A stretch of DNA of 64,000 nucleotides. Source: an uncultured Bacteroidales bacterium (GTDB lineage Bacteria > Bacteroidota > Bacteroidia > Bacteroidales > Paludibacteraceae). The translations under genes and the position numbers were made by a program. The DNA lies in the NCBI GenBank assembly GCA_945921355.1, contig CAMEKM010000002.1:1-64000 (forward strand). Direction: 5' to 3'. How positions within the stretch are numbered: the first letter of the stretch is position 1; each line of letters starts with the position of its first letter. Below the pieces are notes generated by a model, which saw nothing but the letters and a program-made list of their open reading frames with translations, made no database searches and was not told the origin of the DNA. This document shows, in pieces, positions 9,573-18,733 of this stretch.

Positions 9573-9626
9573 TTTTTGTAGTAAACAGGGTGATAACTAA
9601 ATACTAATAATTAAAACATAAAAACA

Positions 9627-9788
9627 ATGAAGAAGTATATTTGTGATGTATGCGGTTGGGAATACGACCCAGCTATCGGAGTAGAGGAAGCAGGAATCGC
9701 GCCAGGAACAGCATGGGAAGATGTACCTGCAGATTTTGTTTGCCCACTTTGTGGCGTAGGCAAAGATGAGTTCTCGGAGGGAGAATAA
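9627..9788 (+). CDS. Rubredoxin
   Basis: A 53-residue rubredoxin has the two iron-binding motifs [10 protein letters not shown] (C6, C9) and [11 protein letters not shown] (C39, C42), with the conserved aromatic and Pro positions between. It is a small cytoplasmic one-electron carrier, typically used by anaerobes in oxygen or peroxide detoxification. ATG 9627 follows an A-rich leader. No partner oxidoreductase is adjacent, so its electron donor and acceptor are unknown. Confidence 0.93.
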   Translation: MKKYICDVCGWEYDPAIGVEEAGIAPGTAWEDVPADFVCPLCGVGKDEFSEGE

Positions 9789-9826
9789 ATCACTTCTACC
9801 TCTGTGAATATGAGGTACAGTATGCA

Positions 9827-11104
9827 GTGAAGGTAAGATTTGTAACATTAGGATGTAAATTAAACTTTGCCGAGAGTAGCGCTCTCGGCAAAGAATTGTT
9901 GTTGCGAGGTCATGAGCGAGCTTCACAAAACGATGTTCCTGATATTTGTGTGGTCAATACGTGCTCTGTCACCGATGCGGCAGACCACAAAGATCGTCAA
10001 GCCATCAACCAATTGCATCGCAAATACCCAAATGCCATTATCGTTGTGACTGGCTGCTATGCGCAGTTGCAACCCCAGCAGATTGCAAGCATAGAAGGAG
10101 TGGATTATGTCTTAGGGCAAAACGAGAAATACGACATTCCACAACTCATCGAAGAGATAGAAAAACACGCCTGCCTAACTGCTCCTCAAGAAAGACATAC
10201 GAAGAACAAAATCCGCGTGGCAGCGATCCGCGAAGTAGATGATTTTCACGGAGTACATTCCGCAGACGACCGTACACGTTGCTTTATCAAAGTGCAAGAC
10301 GGATGCAATTATTTCTGCACCTATTGCACCATTCCCTATGCTCGTGGTAAATCACGTAACCCAAAGATTGAAGCCATACTGAAAGATGCACAAACAGCCA
10401 TTGAGCAAGGTGCTAAAGAGTTGATTTTGACTGGTGTAAACATTGGCGACTTCGGAAGAAGTACGGGTGAAACCTTCATTGATTTGCTCAAAGCCATTGA
10501 CACCTTATCTGGCAACTATCGAGTACGTATCTCATCGTGCGAGCCTAACCTGCTAACCGACGAGATTATTGACTTTGTAGCCAACTCCAAGCACTTTGCG
10601 CCGCATTTCCATATTCCGTTGCAATCTGGTAGCAACGAAGTGCTTCAAATCATGAAACGCCGATACACCCGCGAACTATTTACCGAGCGCGTACAGCATA
10701 TACGCAAGGTGATGCCCCATGCTTTTATTGGTGTCGATTGCATGGTCGGCGTGCGCGGCGAGACAGAGGCTTGTTGGGAAGATTATTTAGCATTTATCCG
10801 AGGATTAGATGTGAGTCAGTTACACGTATTCACCTACTCCGAACGTGCTAATACACGCATGTTAGAGATGGACCTCTATGTCGTGCCGAAAGCGGAACGC
10901 CAACGCAGAAGCAAGATATTACATACCGTATCAGAAGAAAAAACGGCCACATTCTATGCCAAGCATGCTGGCAAGAAAGCTGTCGTATTATGGGAATCGA
11001 AAAAAGAAGGCGACCAAATGTCGGGCTTTACCGACAATTATATCAAGGTCTATGGACCATACAAAAAAGAAAAAATCAACACTTTTGAAGAAATTGTGCT
11101 ATAA
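9827..11104 (+). CDS. mtaB: tRNA methylthiotransferase MtaB (t6A37 to ms2t6A37)
   Basis: MtaB is a radical-SAM enzyme that adds a methylthio group to N6-threonylcarbamoyladenosine-37 of ANN-decoding tRNAs. The 425-residue product has VTLGCKLN (C10), NTCSVTDAADHKDRQ and TGCYAQ as UPF0004 cluster ligands. The radical-SAM triad CNYFCTYCTIPYARG is near residue 160. The start is GTG 9827, giving MKVRFVTLGCKLNF. It is a paralogue of rimO at 2930; unlike rimO it carries no repeat insertion. Confidence 0.93.
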   Translation: MKVRFVTLGCKLNFAESSALGKELLLRGHERASQNDVPDICVVNTCSVTDAADHKDRQAINQLHRKYPNAIIVVTGCYAQLQPQQIASIEGVDYVLGQNEKYDIPQLIEEIEKHACLTAPQERHTKNKIRVAAIREVDDFHGVHSADDRTRCFIKVQDGCNYFCTYCTIPYARGKSRNPKIEAILKDAQTAIEQGAKELILTGVNIGDFGRSTGETFIDLLKAIDTLSGNYRVRISSCEPNLLTDEIIDFVANSKHFAPHFHIPLQSGSNEVLQIMKRRYTRELFTERVQHIRKVMPHAFIGVDCMVGVRGETEACWEDYLAFIRGLDVSQLHVFTYSERANTRMLEMDLYVVPKAERQRRSKILHTVSEEKTATFYAKHAGKKAVVLWESKKEGDQMSGFTDNYIKVYGPYKKEKINTFEEIVL

Positions 11105-11107
11105 AAG

Positions 11108-11140
11108 TTTGCACAATTCATTTATTTTCACTACCTTTGC
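11108..11140 (+). promoter_or_regulatory. rho promoter
   Basis: TTTG (11108-11111) and TACCTTTGC (11132-11140) are 20 nt apart. The -33 box begins 4 bp after the mtaB stop. The predicted transcript starts near 11147, which supports ATG 11204 rather than the upstream GTG as the rho start. Confidence 0.85.
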
Positions 11141-11203
11141 ACCGTCTTTGTGGGATTAACAAAGATTTTCCCAAACTCAAGAAATTTTTATTACACATTT
11201 TTT

Positions 11204-13168
11204 ATGCAATACGATATGCAGAAACTCGGGCGTATGACGCTCGAACAGTTGACTGAAATTGCAGGAACTTTCGGCTTAAAAATACGCCGAGGTGCTTCGC
11301 TGCAATCAATTATTTATGACATTTTAGATGCTCAGGCGGATCAACGCGGGGCAGAAGTGCAAGCGCGTGAAGAAGCGAAACAAGCTAAGGTAGAAGAGAA
11401 GAAGCGCAACAAACGTGCTCGTATTCAAGCCACACCTACTAAGGTGAATACCGACAATCTCAAGAGCAATCGCGTATTAGCCACTGTAGGCAGCAAGGAA
11501 GAAACGCTCGGGCAAATCAAGGAAGAGCAAGCTAAGCAACCTGCTCCTAAACCAGCGATATCTGCTCAAACCACTATATTTGATACGCCTGCTGAACAAC
11601 CAATGCCCACCAAACCACAAGAGCCTGCTGTAGAACAAGAGGTTCCTACAAAGAAAAAAGGCAACAAGGCAGCGCCTATAGCAGAAGATAAAGACAATGC
11701 TACTGTACCAACTGCTGCTGAAGCACCAGCAGAAAAGCCCAAAAAGAAAAAAGGTCGCCCTAAGAAAAGTGAGCAAGCAGAGACTTCCGTTTCGGAACCA
11801 ACCGTTGTAGAAACGGCTCAAAATGCGGAAACTACCATTCCAGAAAAAGCGACCACCAACACCCCCAAACAAGAAACACCAGAGGAAAAAAAGGCACGCA
11901 TAAACGCTCGTATAGAACAGATTACCAAGCAAATCGCCAAACGTGAGGAGCAGATTGCTAATGGCGAAGACCTTACTCCTATTCAGCCTAACAATCAGGT
12001 TAAACCAGAAAATGACCTATTGGAAAAAGGTGTAGAAGCCTTTGGTAATACCATCGTTGCTACAGGTACGCTGGAATGTGCCCCCGACGGCTATGGATTC
12101 TTGCGCAGTGCTGACTACAATTATATATCTTCGCCAGACGATATCTATGTATCGCAACAACAAATACGACAATATAGTCTCAAGACAGGTGACACGGTAG
12201 AATGTACGATTCGTCCTCCAAAAGAAACAGACAAATATTTCCCTATGAAAGAGGTGCTTCGGGTGAATGGCATTTCTCCTGCTCAAGCCAAAGAGCGTAT
12301 TGCCTTTGAAAACCTCACTCCACTCTTTCCAGATGAGAAATTCAAACTCTGCAAAGGCAACAAGAGCGATGCGTTGTCGGTACGCATTATCGACCTTTTT
12401 GCTCCTATCGGCAAGGGACAACGTGGATTGATTGTAGCACAACCCAAAACAGGTAAGACCGTGCTGCTCAAGGAAATAGCCAATGCCATTGCTGCCAACC
12501 ATCCAGAGGTATATATGATCGTACTGCTCATTGATGAGCGCCCTGAAGAGGTGACCGATATGGCTCGTTCGGTCAAAGCCGAAGTGATTGCTTCTACCTT
12601 TGATGAACCGGCTGAGAACCATGTCAAAGTGGCTAATATCGTGCATGAGAAAGCCAAACGATTGGTGGAGTGCGGCCATGACGTAGTTATCTTATTAGAT
12701 AGTATCACGCGTCTCGCGCGCGCTTATAATACGGTCGCTCCTGCCAGCGGCAAGGTACTCTCTGGTGGTGTGGAGGCGCAAGCCCTGCACAAACCAAAAC
12801 GCTTCTTTGGTGCGGCACGCAATATCGAGAATGGCGGTAGTCTGACCATCATCGCTACGGCACTGACTGAAACTGGTAGCAAGATGGACGATGTCATCTT
12901 CGAGGAATTCAAAGGTACGGGTAACATGGAGCTTCAATTGGATCGCAAACTCAGCAACAAACGTATCTTCCCAGCGGTGGACATTCCTGCTTCTTCTACT
13001 CGTCGCGACGACTTGCTATTGCCAGCAGATGTGCTCAACCGTATGTGGGTCATTCGTAAGCAACTCACCGACATGAATAGCGTCGAAGCAATGGAGAAAC
13101 TCAAGACATACATGGAGCGCACCGAGGATAACGATGAATTCCTATTAGCTGTCAACAGCGCAAGATAA
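11204..13168 (+). CDS. rho: Transcription termination factor Rho with long disordered insert
   Basis: Rho is a hexameric RNA-translocating ATPase that ends transcription. From ATG 11204 the product is 654 residues: a short helical N-domain ([20 protein letters not shown]), a Lys/Glu/Pro/Ala-rich low-complexity region of about 215 residues (about 50-265), the cold-shock-like RNA-binding domain (about 285-355, with GYGFLRS) and the ATPase core with [30 protein letters not shown] and the R-loop segment. All core motifs are intact. Long N-terminal insertions are known in Bacteroidota Rho. The promoter position excludes the 18-codon upstream extension. Confidence 0.95.
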   Translation: MQYDMQKLGRMTLEQLTEIAGTFGLKIRRGASLQSIIYDILDAQADQRGAEVQAREEAKQAKVEEKKRNKRARIQATPTKVNTDNLKSNRVLATVGSKEETLGQIKEEQAKQPAPKPAISAQTTIFDTPAEQPMPTKPQEPAVEQEVPTKKKGNKAAPIAEDKDNATVPTAAEAPAEKPKKKKGRPKKSEQAETSVSEPTVVETAQNAETTIPEKATTNTPKQETPEEKKARINARIEQITKQIAKREEQIANGEDLTPIQPNNQVKPENDLLEKGVEAFGNTIVATGTLECAPDGYGFLRSADYNYISSPDDIYVSQQQIRQYSLKTGDTVECTIRPPKETDKYFPMKEVLRVNGISPAQAKERIAFENLTPLFPDEKFKLCKGNKSDALSVRIIDLFAPIGKGQRGLIVAQPKTGKTVLLKEIANAIAANHPEVYMIVLLIDERPEEVTDMARSVKAEVIASTFDEPAENHVKVANIVHEKAKRLVECGHDVVILLDSITRLARAYNTVAPASGKVLSGGVEAQALHKPKRFFGAARNIENGGSLTIIATALTETGSKMDDVIFEEFKGTGNMELQLDRKLSNKRIFPAVDIPASSTRRDDLLLPADVLNRMWVIRKQLTDMNSVEAMEKLKTYMERTEDNDEFLLAVNSAR

Positions 13169-13181
13169 TCCATCTACTACT

Positions 13182-13625
13182 ATGCGTATCGTGATTATCA
13201 ATGGCCCTAACTTGAATCTGCTTGGCAGACGAGAAGTGAGCATCTATGGCACAAAATCCATGGAGCAGATAGTAGTTGATATCCAACGCGCATATCCAGA
13301 AGTGTACTTTGAATATCGCCAATCGAATCACGAAGGAGAATTGATTGATTGGATACAAGAGGTTGGGCTATTGAAATGGAATCAAGAAGCAGCTAAAGGA
13401 ATCATACTCAACGCTGGTGGCTATACCCACACGAGCGTGGCGCTACGCGATGCTATTGCATGTTCACAAGTGCCTATAGTGGAAGTGCATATCTCAGACA
13501 TCACCCAGCGCGAAGCATTCAGGCGCGTGAGCCTACTCACCGACGTATGTGCACACACCATCATCGGACACGGCACCTACGGATACCAAGAGGCTGTACA
13601 ATGGCTTATCAAACAACACAAATGA
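13182..13625 (+). CDS. aroQ: 3-dehydroquinate dehydratase, type II
   Basis: AroQ dehydrates 3-dehydroquinate to 3-dehydroshikimate in aromatic amino-acid synthesis. The 147 residues show the type II signature INGPNLNLLGRREVSIYG with the catalytic Tyr, NAGGYTHTSVALRDA, the EVHISD histidine segment and GHGTYGYQEAV at the end. It starts 13 bp after rho and its stop overlaps the next start (ATGA), which suggests co-transcription with rho and the two envelope genes downstream. Confidence 0.94.
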   Translation: MRIVIINGPNLNLLGRREVSIYGTKSMEQIVVDIQRAYPEVYFEYRQSNHEGELIDWIQEVGLLKWNQEAAKGIILNAGGYTHTSVALRDAIACSQVPIVEVHISDITQREAFRRVSLLTDVCAHTIIGHGTYGYQEAVQWLIKQHK

Positions 13626-14377
13626 AACATCACTCACTGATATATTGCCTATTATCTATTATCCTAACATTAGGTAGCATCGCTACCAATGCTCAGAACA
13701 ACCCCTACGTGGACGACCGACTCCTCCACTTTGGTTTCTTCCTTGAGCTGGACGTGCTGTCCTATCTGGTAGAGGAGAACGATAGCTTGACGCAGTTGCA
13801 ACTGCCTGAGGCTAACGGCAACGTCTATCACCTGCGCTCTTCTGTCGTAGGAGCGGGTTTTGCTGCTGGATTCATCGCCGATTTACGTCTAAGCCGCCAT
13901 TTGAATCTGCGCTTTACTCCAGCACTCCATTTCGGCGAGCGCACACTGCAATACAAAAGTTATACCACCCCTGTTGCAGGTAGTACAGAGGCTTTGCGCG
14001 ACAAGATTGGTGTACTCACCATACCTATCTCCATTCCATTGTATCTAAAGTGGTCGGCAGAACGCGAAGCGAATTATCGTCCTTATGTCATTGTGGGTGG
14101 AGGCGTACAATTTGAGTGCTTCCGCAAGAAAGATGCCGTGATTCTTCACCAACCATTCGATGCCTTTGTCTCCGCTGGATTTGGTTGCGACTTCTATTTC
14201 CGCTGGTTCAAGTTCTGCCCTGAAATCAAGTACAAGATTGGTTTCATAGACGCGCATGTGCCTACATCCCGCACCGAGGCAGAAGGATGGCAACTCACGG
14301 CTCAAGATTATTTCTACACCAATGCCATCCGTCGCCTAACGCACCAAGAATTATCCATCGCCTTCAACTTCGAATAA
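13622..14377 (+). CDS. PorT-family outer-membrane beta-barrel protein
   Basis: This 251-residue protein starts with a signal peptide (MKHHSLIYCLLSIILTLGSI, cleavage near NAQN) followed by NNPYVDDRLLHFGFF, a pattern typical of PorT-like barrels. Alternating hydrophobic strands such as RPYVIVGGGVQFEC and the C-terminal ELSIAFNFE support a small outer-membrane barrel. PorT was named for a role in type IX secretion, but many paralogues have no assigned role, so function is inferred only. ATG 13622 overlaps the aroQ stop and the stop overlaps the next ATG by one base. Confidence 0.75.
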   Translation: MKHHSLIYCLLSIILTLGSIATNAQNNPYVDDRLLHFGFFLELDVLSYLVEENDSLTQLQLPEANGNVYHLRSSVVGAGFAAGFIADLRLSRHLNLRFTPALHFGERTLQYKSYTTPVAGSTEALRDKIGVLTIPISIPLYLKWSAEREANYRPYVIVGGGVQFECFRKKDAVILHQPFDAFVSAGFGCDFYFRWFKFCPEIKYKIGFIDAHVPTSRTEAEGWQLTAQDYFYTNAIRRLTHQELSIAFNFE

Positions 14378-15825
14378 TGAAAAAGTGGTTTTCCATAGTA
14401 TTACTGCTTGTCGGATTGGTATCGTGTAAGCAAGATATCCTCTCGGACGACCCTACCATGCAATTGCGATTCTCGCACGACACCGTGCTTTTTGACACGG
14501 TCTTTACCACCATGGGGTCATCCACCAAACGAGTAATGGTTTACAACCCGAATGCCAACGCAATAAATATCGACCAAGTAGAGATGCAGAATGGTAAATT
14601 CTTCCATATCAATCTGGATGGTGAAAACAACTTAGCAGCATTACGCAACATCACGATACGCGGGGGAGATAGCCTATTTTTGTTTGTACGAGTATATATT
14701 GATCCGCTTGAAAAGAATAATCCTGTATTGGTGGAGGATAATATCGCTTTTCGCGTCAATGGTAACGTACAGTCTATCAACCTGCAAGCCTACGGACAAA
14801 ACGTCAAGAAGATACAGGGCGAAAACGGATTGAAGATCTACCAAAGCCTCTCGCTCAGCGACACCCTCCCTTACCTACTCTACGACACCATCGCTGTGGC
14901 GGGCAATCTCACGATCGCGGCTGGCACCACCATCTACATGCACGCGGGAGCGATGCTATATGTCTATGGCAGCCTCAATGCCAAGGGCACGGCCGACCGC
15001 CCCATCATTTTCCGTGGCGACCGCACCGACATGCTCTTCGACTCCGTACCCTATCGCATGGCGTCTGGGCAATGGAATGGTATCTACCTCATCCACACCA
15101 AAGGGCAACTGCCACCAACCCACAATCTCCATTATGTAGATATCCTCTCTGGCAGTATCGGGCTCTATGCCTATTCCGAAGCGACTGGCTTACTCCTGCC
15201 CAAACTCCATCTATATAATAGCCGCATACACAATCATAGCATTTACGGACTGGTCGTACAGAACATGGATGCCAAGGTCGTCAATTGCGAGATTAGCAAT
15301 TGCGCCTCCTATTGCGTTTATCTCGCAGGAGGTAAGCACGACTTTATCCATAATACCATCGCTGCCTACTATGGCTATCCTTACACCAATCTCAATATCC
15401 ACCAGAATATCCTCCCAGAGGACGTGGCTGCCGTCTATGTCAACAACTTGAGCAAGAACACCGCCAAGACCATCAGTTCCTTCACCAACTGCATCATCAC
15501 TGGCGGCAGAGCCAACAACCTGCTCATCGCCACGCCTTTGCCTGAATATTACCAAGGTACTATATCGCACAACTACCTCCGCGCGGATTCGCTCCACGAG
15601 GCATATGCCAACAACAATGTATATGCTTCAGATTCCGACTCGTGCGTCTTCCGCAACACCTATTACCTCTACAAGGAATACCACTACTACGATTTCCAAC
15701 TCGACACCCTCTCGCCTGCCCGCGGCATCGCGGATAGTATCGTGTCGCTCTCCTATCCTACCGACCGCCTCGGTATCCGCCGCAAATCCCATCCCGATGC
15801 AGGATGCTACGAGTTCGCAGAGTAA
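14377..15825 (+). CDS. Lipoprotein with right-handed beta-helix region
   Basis: The 482-residue product starts with a lipoprotein signal (MKKWFSIVLLLVGLVSC, lipobox LVSC) and so is anchored in an outer membrane leaflet. Residues about 30-160 look like an Ig-like domain (KRVMVYNPNANAINIDQV, then FLFVRVYIDP). The rest has repeated short strands rich in N, I and G (IHNHSIYGLVVQNMDAKVVN) as in parallel beta-helices of the polysaccharide-lyase type. No catalytic motif was recognised. The start codon shares one base with the preceding stop, tying it to the PorT-like gene. Confidence 0.75.
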   Translation: MKKWFSIVLLLVGLVSCKQDILSDDPTMQLRFSHDTVLFDTVFTTMGSSTKRVMVYNPNANAINIDQVEMQNGKFFHINLDGENNLAALRNITIRGGDSLFLFVRVYIDPLEKNNPVLVEDNIAFRVNGNVQSINLQAYGQNVKKIQGENGLKIYQSLSLSDTLPYLLYDTIAVAGNLTIAAGTTIYMHAGAMLYVYGSLNAKGTADRPIIFRGDRTDMLFDSVPYRMASGQWNGIYLIHTKGQLPPTHNLHYVDILSGSIGLYAYSEATGLLLPKLHLYNSRIHNHSIYGLVVQNMDAKVVNCEISNCASYCVYLAGGKHDFIHNTIAAYYGYPYTNLNIHQNILPEDVAAVYVNNLSKNTAKTISSFTNCIITGGRANNLLIATPLPEYYQGTISHNYLRADSLHEAYANNNVYASDSDSCVFRNTYYLYKEYHYYDFQLDTLSPARGIADSIVSLSYPTDRLGIRRKSHPDAGCYEFAE

Positions 15826-15837
15826 CCCTGCTCCCTC

Positions 15838-16017
15838 CTACACTTCTATATCATACTTCTCACACAAATACTTCACCACTTTGGGTGGTAGTATCTTCGT
15901 TTTCGCGGTCACGTGATGGGCTCTCAGATAGGCTTCATCGCTTTTCAGCCATCGCCTAAAAGTCTCCCCGCTCACCCCTGCCGCCCGTGCCAGTTCTATT
16001 TTGCTATATGCTTTCAT
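15838..16017 (-). CDS. Small helix-turn-helix protein
   Basis: A 59-codon ORF starts at ATG 16017 with MKAYSKIELARAAGVSGETF, then RRWLKSDEAYLRAHHV. The segment SKIELARAAGVSGETFRRWL has the spacing of a MerR/excisionase-type helix-turn-helix, and the rest is basic. It is the last gene of a minus-strand set with a small conserved protein, a RecA-like ATPase and an XRE regulator. It ends 12 bp from the convergent lipoprotein gene. It may be an excisionase-like or repressor protein; no integrase is nearby. Confidence 0.7.
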   Translation of the reverse strand: MKAYSKIELARAAGVSGETFRRWLKSDEAYLRAHHVTAKTKILPPKVVKYLCEKYDIEV

Positions 16018-16153
16018 CCTTGTGCTCTTCTATTATGATTTCCATTAGTAGTGGTTTACTTCGCTCCATTCTCCGTTACGCTTTTCTAACAGCGAAGCGG
16101 TCTTTTATCCCGCTTCCTTTCTCGTTACCACATCGATACCACTTCGTTACCAT

Positions 16154-16357
16154 TCAATGACTATCCAGTACTTTCCCTTTACCTTTCCCATATTTTTCTG
16201 CAAATCGTCTTCTTGCTTCCAGTTGTGCTGGTGTAGGAGGCTTATATCGTCTCGGGCAGCGTTGAATCACCTGTTTGCCGTACACTACGCGGGCATAATA
16301 GTCTTCACCTATTTTACCCTTTAACTGTTCAAATGGAACATACAATTTCGCTCTCAT
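16154..16357 (-). CDS. Small conserved island protein, family of 20539 and 21245 (67 aa)
   Basis: The product (MRAKLYVPFEQLKGKIGEDY, then YARVVYGKQVIQRCPRRYKP, then PTPAQLEARRRFAEKYGKG) is strongly basic. It shares a layout with two plus-strand proteins of the same island: an N-terminal (L/M)SGK or LKGK turn, a beta segment ending in basic residues, and P-T-x-A/E-Q-x(3)-R-x-R-F-A. It lacks their C-terminal 40 residues, so it may be truncated or a short variant. Function is unknown. The AATTC repeat starts directly at its start codon. Confidence 0.6.
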   Translation of the reverse strand: MRAKLYVPFEQLKGKIGEDYYARVVYGKQVIQRCPRRYKPPTPAQLEARRRFAEKYGKGKGKVLDSH

Positions 16358-16716
16358 AATTCAAAATTCTTAATTCAAAATTCAAAATTCTTAATTCAAA
16401 ATTCAAAATTCTTAATTCATAATTCAAAATTCCTTTTCCTTTCACCCTTCACTTCCTCTCTCCTCCCCTTTCAGGGGGAGGTTGGGAGGGGGCTTTTTCA
16501 TTCGTTAATTCAAAATTCATAATTCATAATTCTTAATTCCTTTCACCCTTCACTTCCTCTCTCCTCCCCTTTCAGGGGGAGGTTGGGAGGGGGCTTTTTC
16601 ATTCGTTAATTCAAACTTCAAACTTCCCTTGAGCGGAGCCGTTTGACTACCCTCTTAGTATGTATACATTCCCCTGTATAGGGGGAATGATACTAAGGGG
16701 GACTCATGGCTCCTGC
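16358..16716. repeat. Gene-free stretch of AATTC repeats, two 72-bp repeats and a nested hairpin
   Basis: From 16358 to 16431 there are alternating AATTCAAAATTC / TTAATTC words. Two copies of a 72-bp repeat follow at 16441-16512 and 16542-16613, each with a hairpin of the form CTCCCC-TTTC-AGGGGGAG and a T-run. At 16651-16701 lies a nested hairpin, CTTAGTAT / ATACTAAG outside and CATTCCCC / GGGGGAATG inside, just past the 3' end of the ATPase gene, where it could end its transcript. No gene is seen. Confidence 0.85.
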
Positions 16717-17769
16717 TCAAAACAGGCTCGGCATCTCCTCTCTTTGCCCCTTCTCGCTCGTGCTGCGCAGGTCGTAATATGTTTCATTGTCGTTGATCTT
16801 GCGTTTGTCTATCAGCTCCATCTGATAGGCTTGTCGCAGCAACTCCCTGTAGGCGGTCTCGCAATTCACTTCTGGAAAACAGCGCATGGCTTTATGCTTA
16901 AAATCGTATGCTCGCATGCTGGTCAAACTGCCAAATACCTTCGGTACAATAGTGGCAGCATGTATTTGTCGCGCATACTCATTCCCCACAGTTCTCTCCC
17001 CTTGAGGGGGAGTTAGAGGGGGCTTCTCTAAGATGGGCAAACCATCGGCATTCACCGTAAACTCCAACTTCGCACCAATATCATACTTCCGCGTAGCGGT
17101 CTGCTTCAGCGTGAACAACCGCGTATCCTGTTCTTTCTGACACTCGTAGGTCTCGTAGCTTTTGTTTTGCAACTCTGTGCCCAATGCGCCGCGCAACGTC
17201 TTGTCTTCCAACGCTTTGTTCTGGTGCAGCACGCACACGATGCATGCCCTTGACCACGAAGCCAGTGATAGCAACTTATCCAGCACCGTCTGGGCTTCGG
17301 TGTAGTTGTTGATATCGCCTACCACGTCGCGGATACCGTCAAAGATGACGAGGTCTGGCTTGTGTTGCACAATGCACATCTCCGCCCAATGGAGGCGGTC
17401 TTGCCAGTTGTCGCGACGCAGGTTATACACATAGTATTGCTCTTCGGGTATCGCCTGCCCAATCAGCGAACCGATGCGGTGGCACAGGATCTCGTGCGTG
17501 GAGTCTTCGCTCTGCTCGGTGTCGATCCATACCACACGCAGCATCTCATCGTGCAGGCGTGAGAGTCCCATGAGGGGCGAACGTACGCCAAGTGCCATCA
17601 GTATCGAGCAGACGAATGTCTTACCCGACTTGGCTTTACCTGTGACGGCTACGAGCTCGCCGCGGGCGAAGCACGGACGGTCGCCCCAACGGAAGAGAAA
17701 ATCGTGTTGAGGCACCGTCGTATCGGGAGTAATACGACGGGCTTGAATCTCTTCATATTCCGACTTCAT
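16717..17769 (-). CDS. RecA-like (AAA_25/RepA-type) ATPase of mobile-element type
   Basis: The 350-residue protein has Walker A GKAKSGKT (44-51), a switch aspartate/glutamate region (VVWIDTEQS), Walker B DLVIFDGIRD and the sensor strand IVCVLHQNK. This layout is that of RepA/DnaB-like hexameric ATPases encoded by plasmids and phages, which act in replication initiation or helicase loading. A C-terminal winged-helix-like segment (KHKAMRCFPEVNCETAYREL) follows. Residues about 248-262 (EKPPLTPPQGERTVGNEY) are coded by an in-frame G-rich palindromic repeat. The gene lies between an XRE regulator and small island genes, with AATTC repeats abutting its start codon. Confidence 0.75.
   Translation of the reverse strand: MKSEYEEIQARRITPDTTVPQHDFLFRWGDRPCFARGELVAVTGKAKSGKTFVCSILMALGVRSPLMGLSRLHDEMLRVVWIDTEQSEDSTHEILCHRIGSLIGQAIPEEQYYVYNLRRDNWQDRLHWAEMCIVQHKPDLVIFDGIRDVVGDINNYTEAQTVLDKLLSLASWSRACIVCVLHQNKALEDKTLRGALGTELQNKSYETYECQKEQDTRLFTLKQTATRKYDIGAKLEFTVNADGLPILEKPPLTPPQGERTVGNEYARQIHAATIVPKVFGSLTSMRAYDFKHKAMRCFPEVNCETAYRELLRQAYQMELIDKRKINDNETYYDLRSTSEKGQREEMPSLF
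16998..17031 (-). repeat. G-rich palindromic repeat inside the RecA-like ATPase gene
   Basis: Positions 16998-17031 read CCCCTTGAGGGGGAGTTAGA then GGGGGC on the plus strand. This is a relative of the 72-bp repeat core, read in frame on the minus strand as KPPLTPPQGER between the ATPase core and the C-terminal region. Confidence 0.75.
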
Positions 17770-17907
17770 AATTCAAAATTCATAATTCTTAATTCAAAAT
17801 TCTTAATTCTTAATTCCTTTCACCCTTCACTTCCTCTCTCCTCCCCTTTCAGGGGGAGGTTGGGAGGGGGCTTTTTCATTCGTTAATTCATAATTCAAAA
17901 TTCAAAA
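17770..17907. repeat. AATTC repeats and 72-bp repeat, third copy
   Basis: The gap between the XRE regulator and the ATPase gene holds AATTC-type words (17770-17818), a 72-bp repeat at 17819-17890 matching those at 16441 and 16542, then more AATTC words up to the stop codon of the regulator. Confidence 0.9.
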
Positions 17908-18228
17908 TTAGCACACCTCTTGTATCATTCTTTTCAGCCGTATATACGCATCATAATGCGGCACATGCAGGTCAATGCGTATCACCATATCATTGCCACA
18001 TGTCACTTTCACATGTGGTTCACTCATCAGCTCTGCGGCTGAAATCTCAAAGTACGCTGCCCACTTCTCCACATGTTGCAGGGTGATACCTCTTTTCCCG
18101 CTAATCACGCGGCTCAGATGTCCTGGATCCATTCCCATTTCCAATGCCATTTGTTGTTTGTTGATGTCATGTTTGTTAATCAATTGCAGCACATTCTTGC
18201 GTACTACATTTTCCAAATTTTTCGTCAT
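17908..18228 (-). CDS. XRE-type helix-turn-helix regulator
   Basis: A 106-residue protein has an N-terminal lambda-repressor-like helix-turn-helix (INKQQMALEMGMDPGHLSRV, residues about 22-41, followed by ISGKRGITLQHVEKWAAYFE). The C-terminal part (about 70-106, with VIRIDLHVPHYDAYIRLKRM) is a short beta-alpha segment, possibly for dimerisation. It probably represses the minus-strand island genes and/or the divergent plus-strand genes. A TAATTTTGC box lies at 18317-18309 upstream on its strand, without a convincing -33 box. Confidence 0.8.
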   Translation of the reverse strand: MTKNLENVVRKNVLQLINKHDINKQQMALEMGMDPGHLSRVISGKRGITLQHVEKWAAYFEISAAELMSEPHVKVTCGNDMVIRIDLHVPHYDAYIRLKRMIQEVC

Positions 18229-18733
18229 AAAGCGTTTATTTTTAAGTGTTTAATAATCAGCTTCGCACCAGCAGTTCAACCCTTTCAAACTCGCTTTGCG
18301 AATGCGCTGCAAAATTACCACTTTCTTTTTATTTGCTTCTTGCCTCATTGGCACATTATCCCCTCCCCCAGCCTATTTGGCAAAATCCCGCCCTCCTCTT
18401 AACCCCCTGCCCTTCCCCTCGCCTCTAACCTCTAACCTCTAAACTCTAAACTGTAGGCGCTCTGCGCCGTTCACTAAACACTAAACAGTAGCGCCTCCGC
18501 CGCGTCCTCTAAACAGAATGAGACAATGGTTCCACCTCTCAGCGTGCACGCTGAGTATCCATGTGCTGCTATTATCTGTCAAGTGCTCGGCGGTAGTTCG
18601 CCGAGTATTCTCCTGCCTATATCCTATAGCCGCTTGCGGCGTCCTATAGGCGAAGCCGTCCTCTCACCTCTCACATCTAAAACTCTAAACACTAAACACT
18701 AGCGGCTACAACGATGACGAGACACGTGATGGC
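18229..18733. repeat. Gene-free stretch with many mini-palindromes in CTAAACACTAAAC repeats
   Basis: The stretch holds CTCTAACC and CTAAACACTAAAC words interrupted by short perfect hairpins: GGCGC-TCT-GCGCC, the 18-bp palindrome CTCAGCGTGCACGCTGAG, CTCGGCG-GTAGTT-CGCCGAG and GCCGC-TT-GCGGC. The hairpins tend to follow TAG or TATAG and to be followed by GTCC or GTTCAC. A TAATTTTGC box for the XRE gene is at 18317-18309. No coding sequence is supported. Confidence 0.8.

Noticed and set aside
13460-13621. Upstream extension of the PorT-like gene
   Set aside because: It overlaps aroQ in another frame. The signal peptide begins at ATG 13622, which overlaps the aroQ stop in the usual ATGA way.
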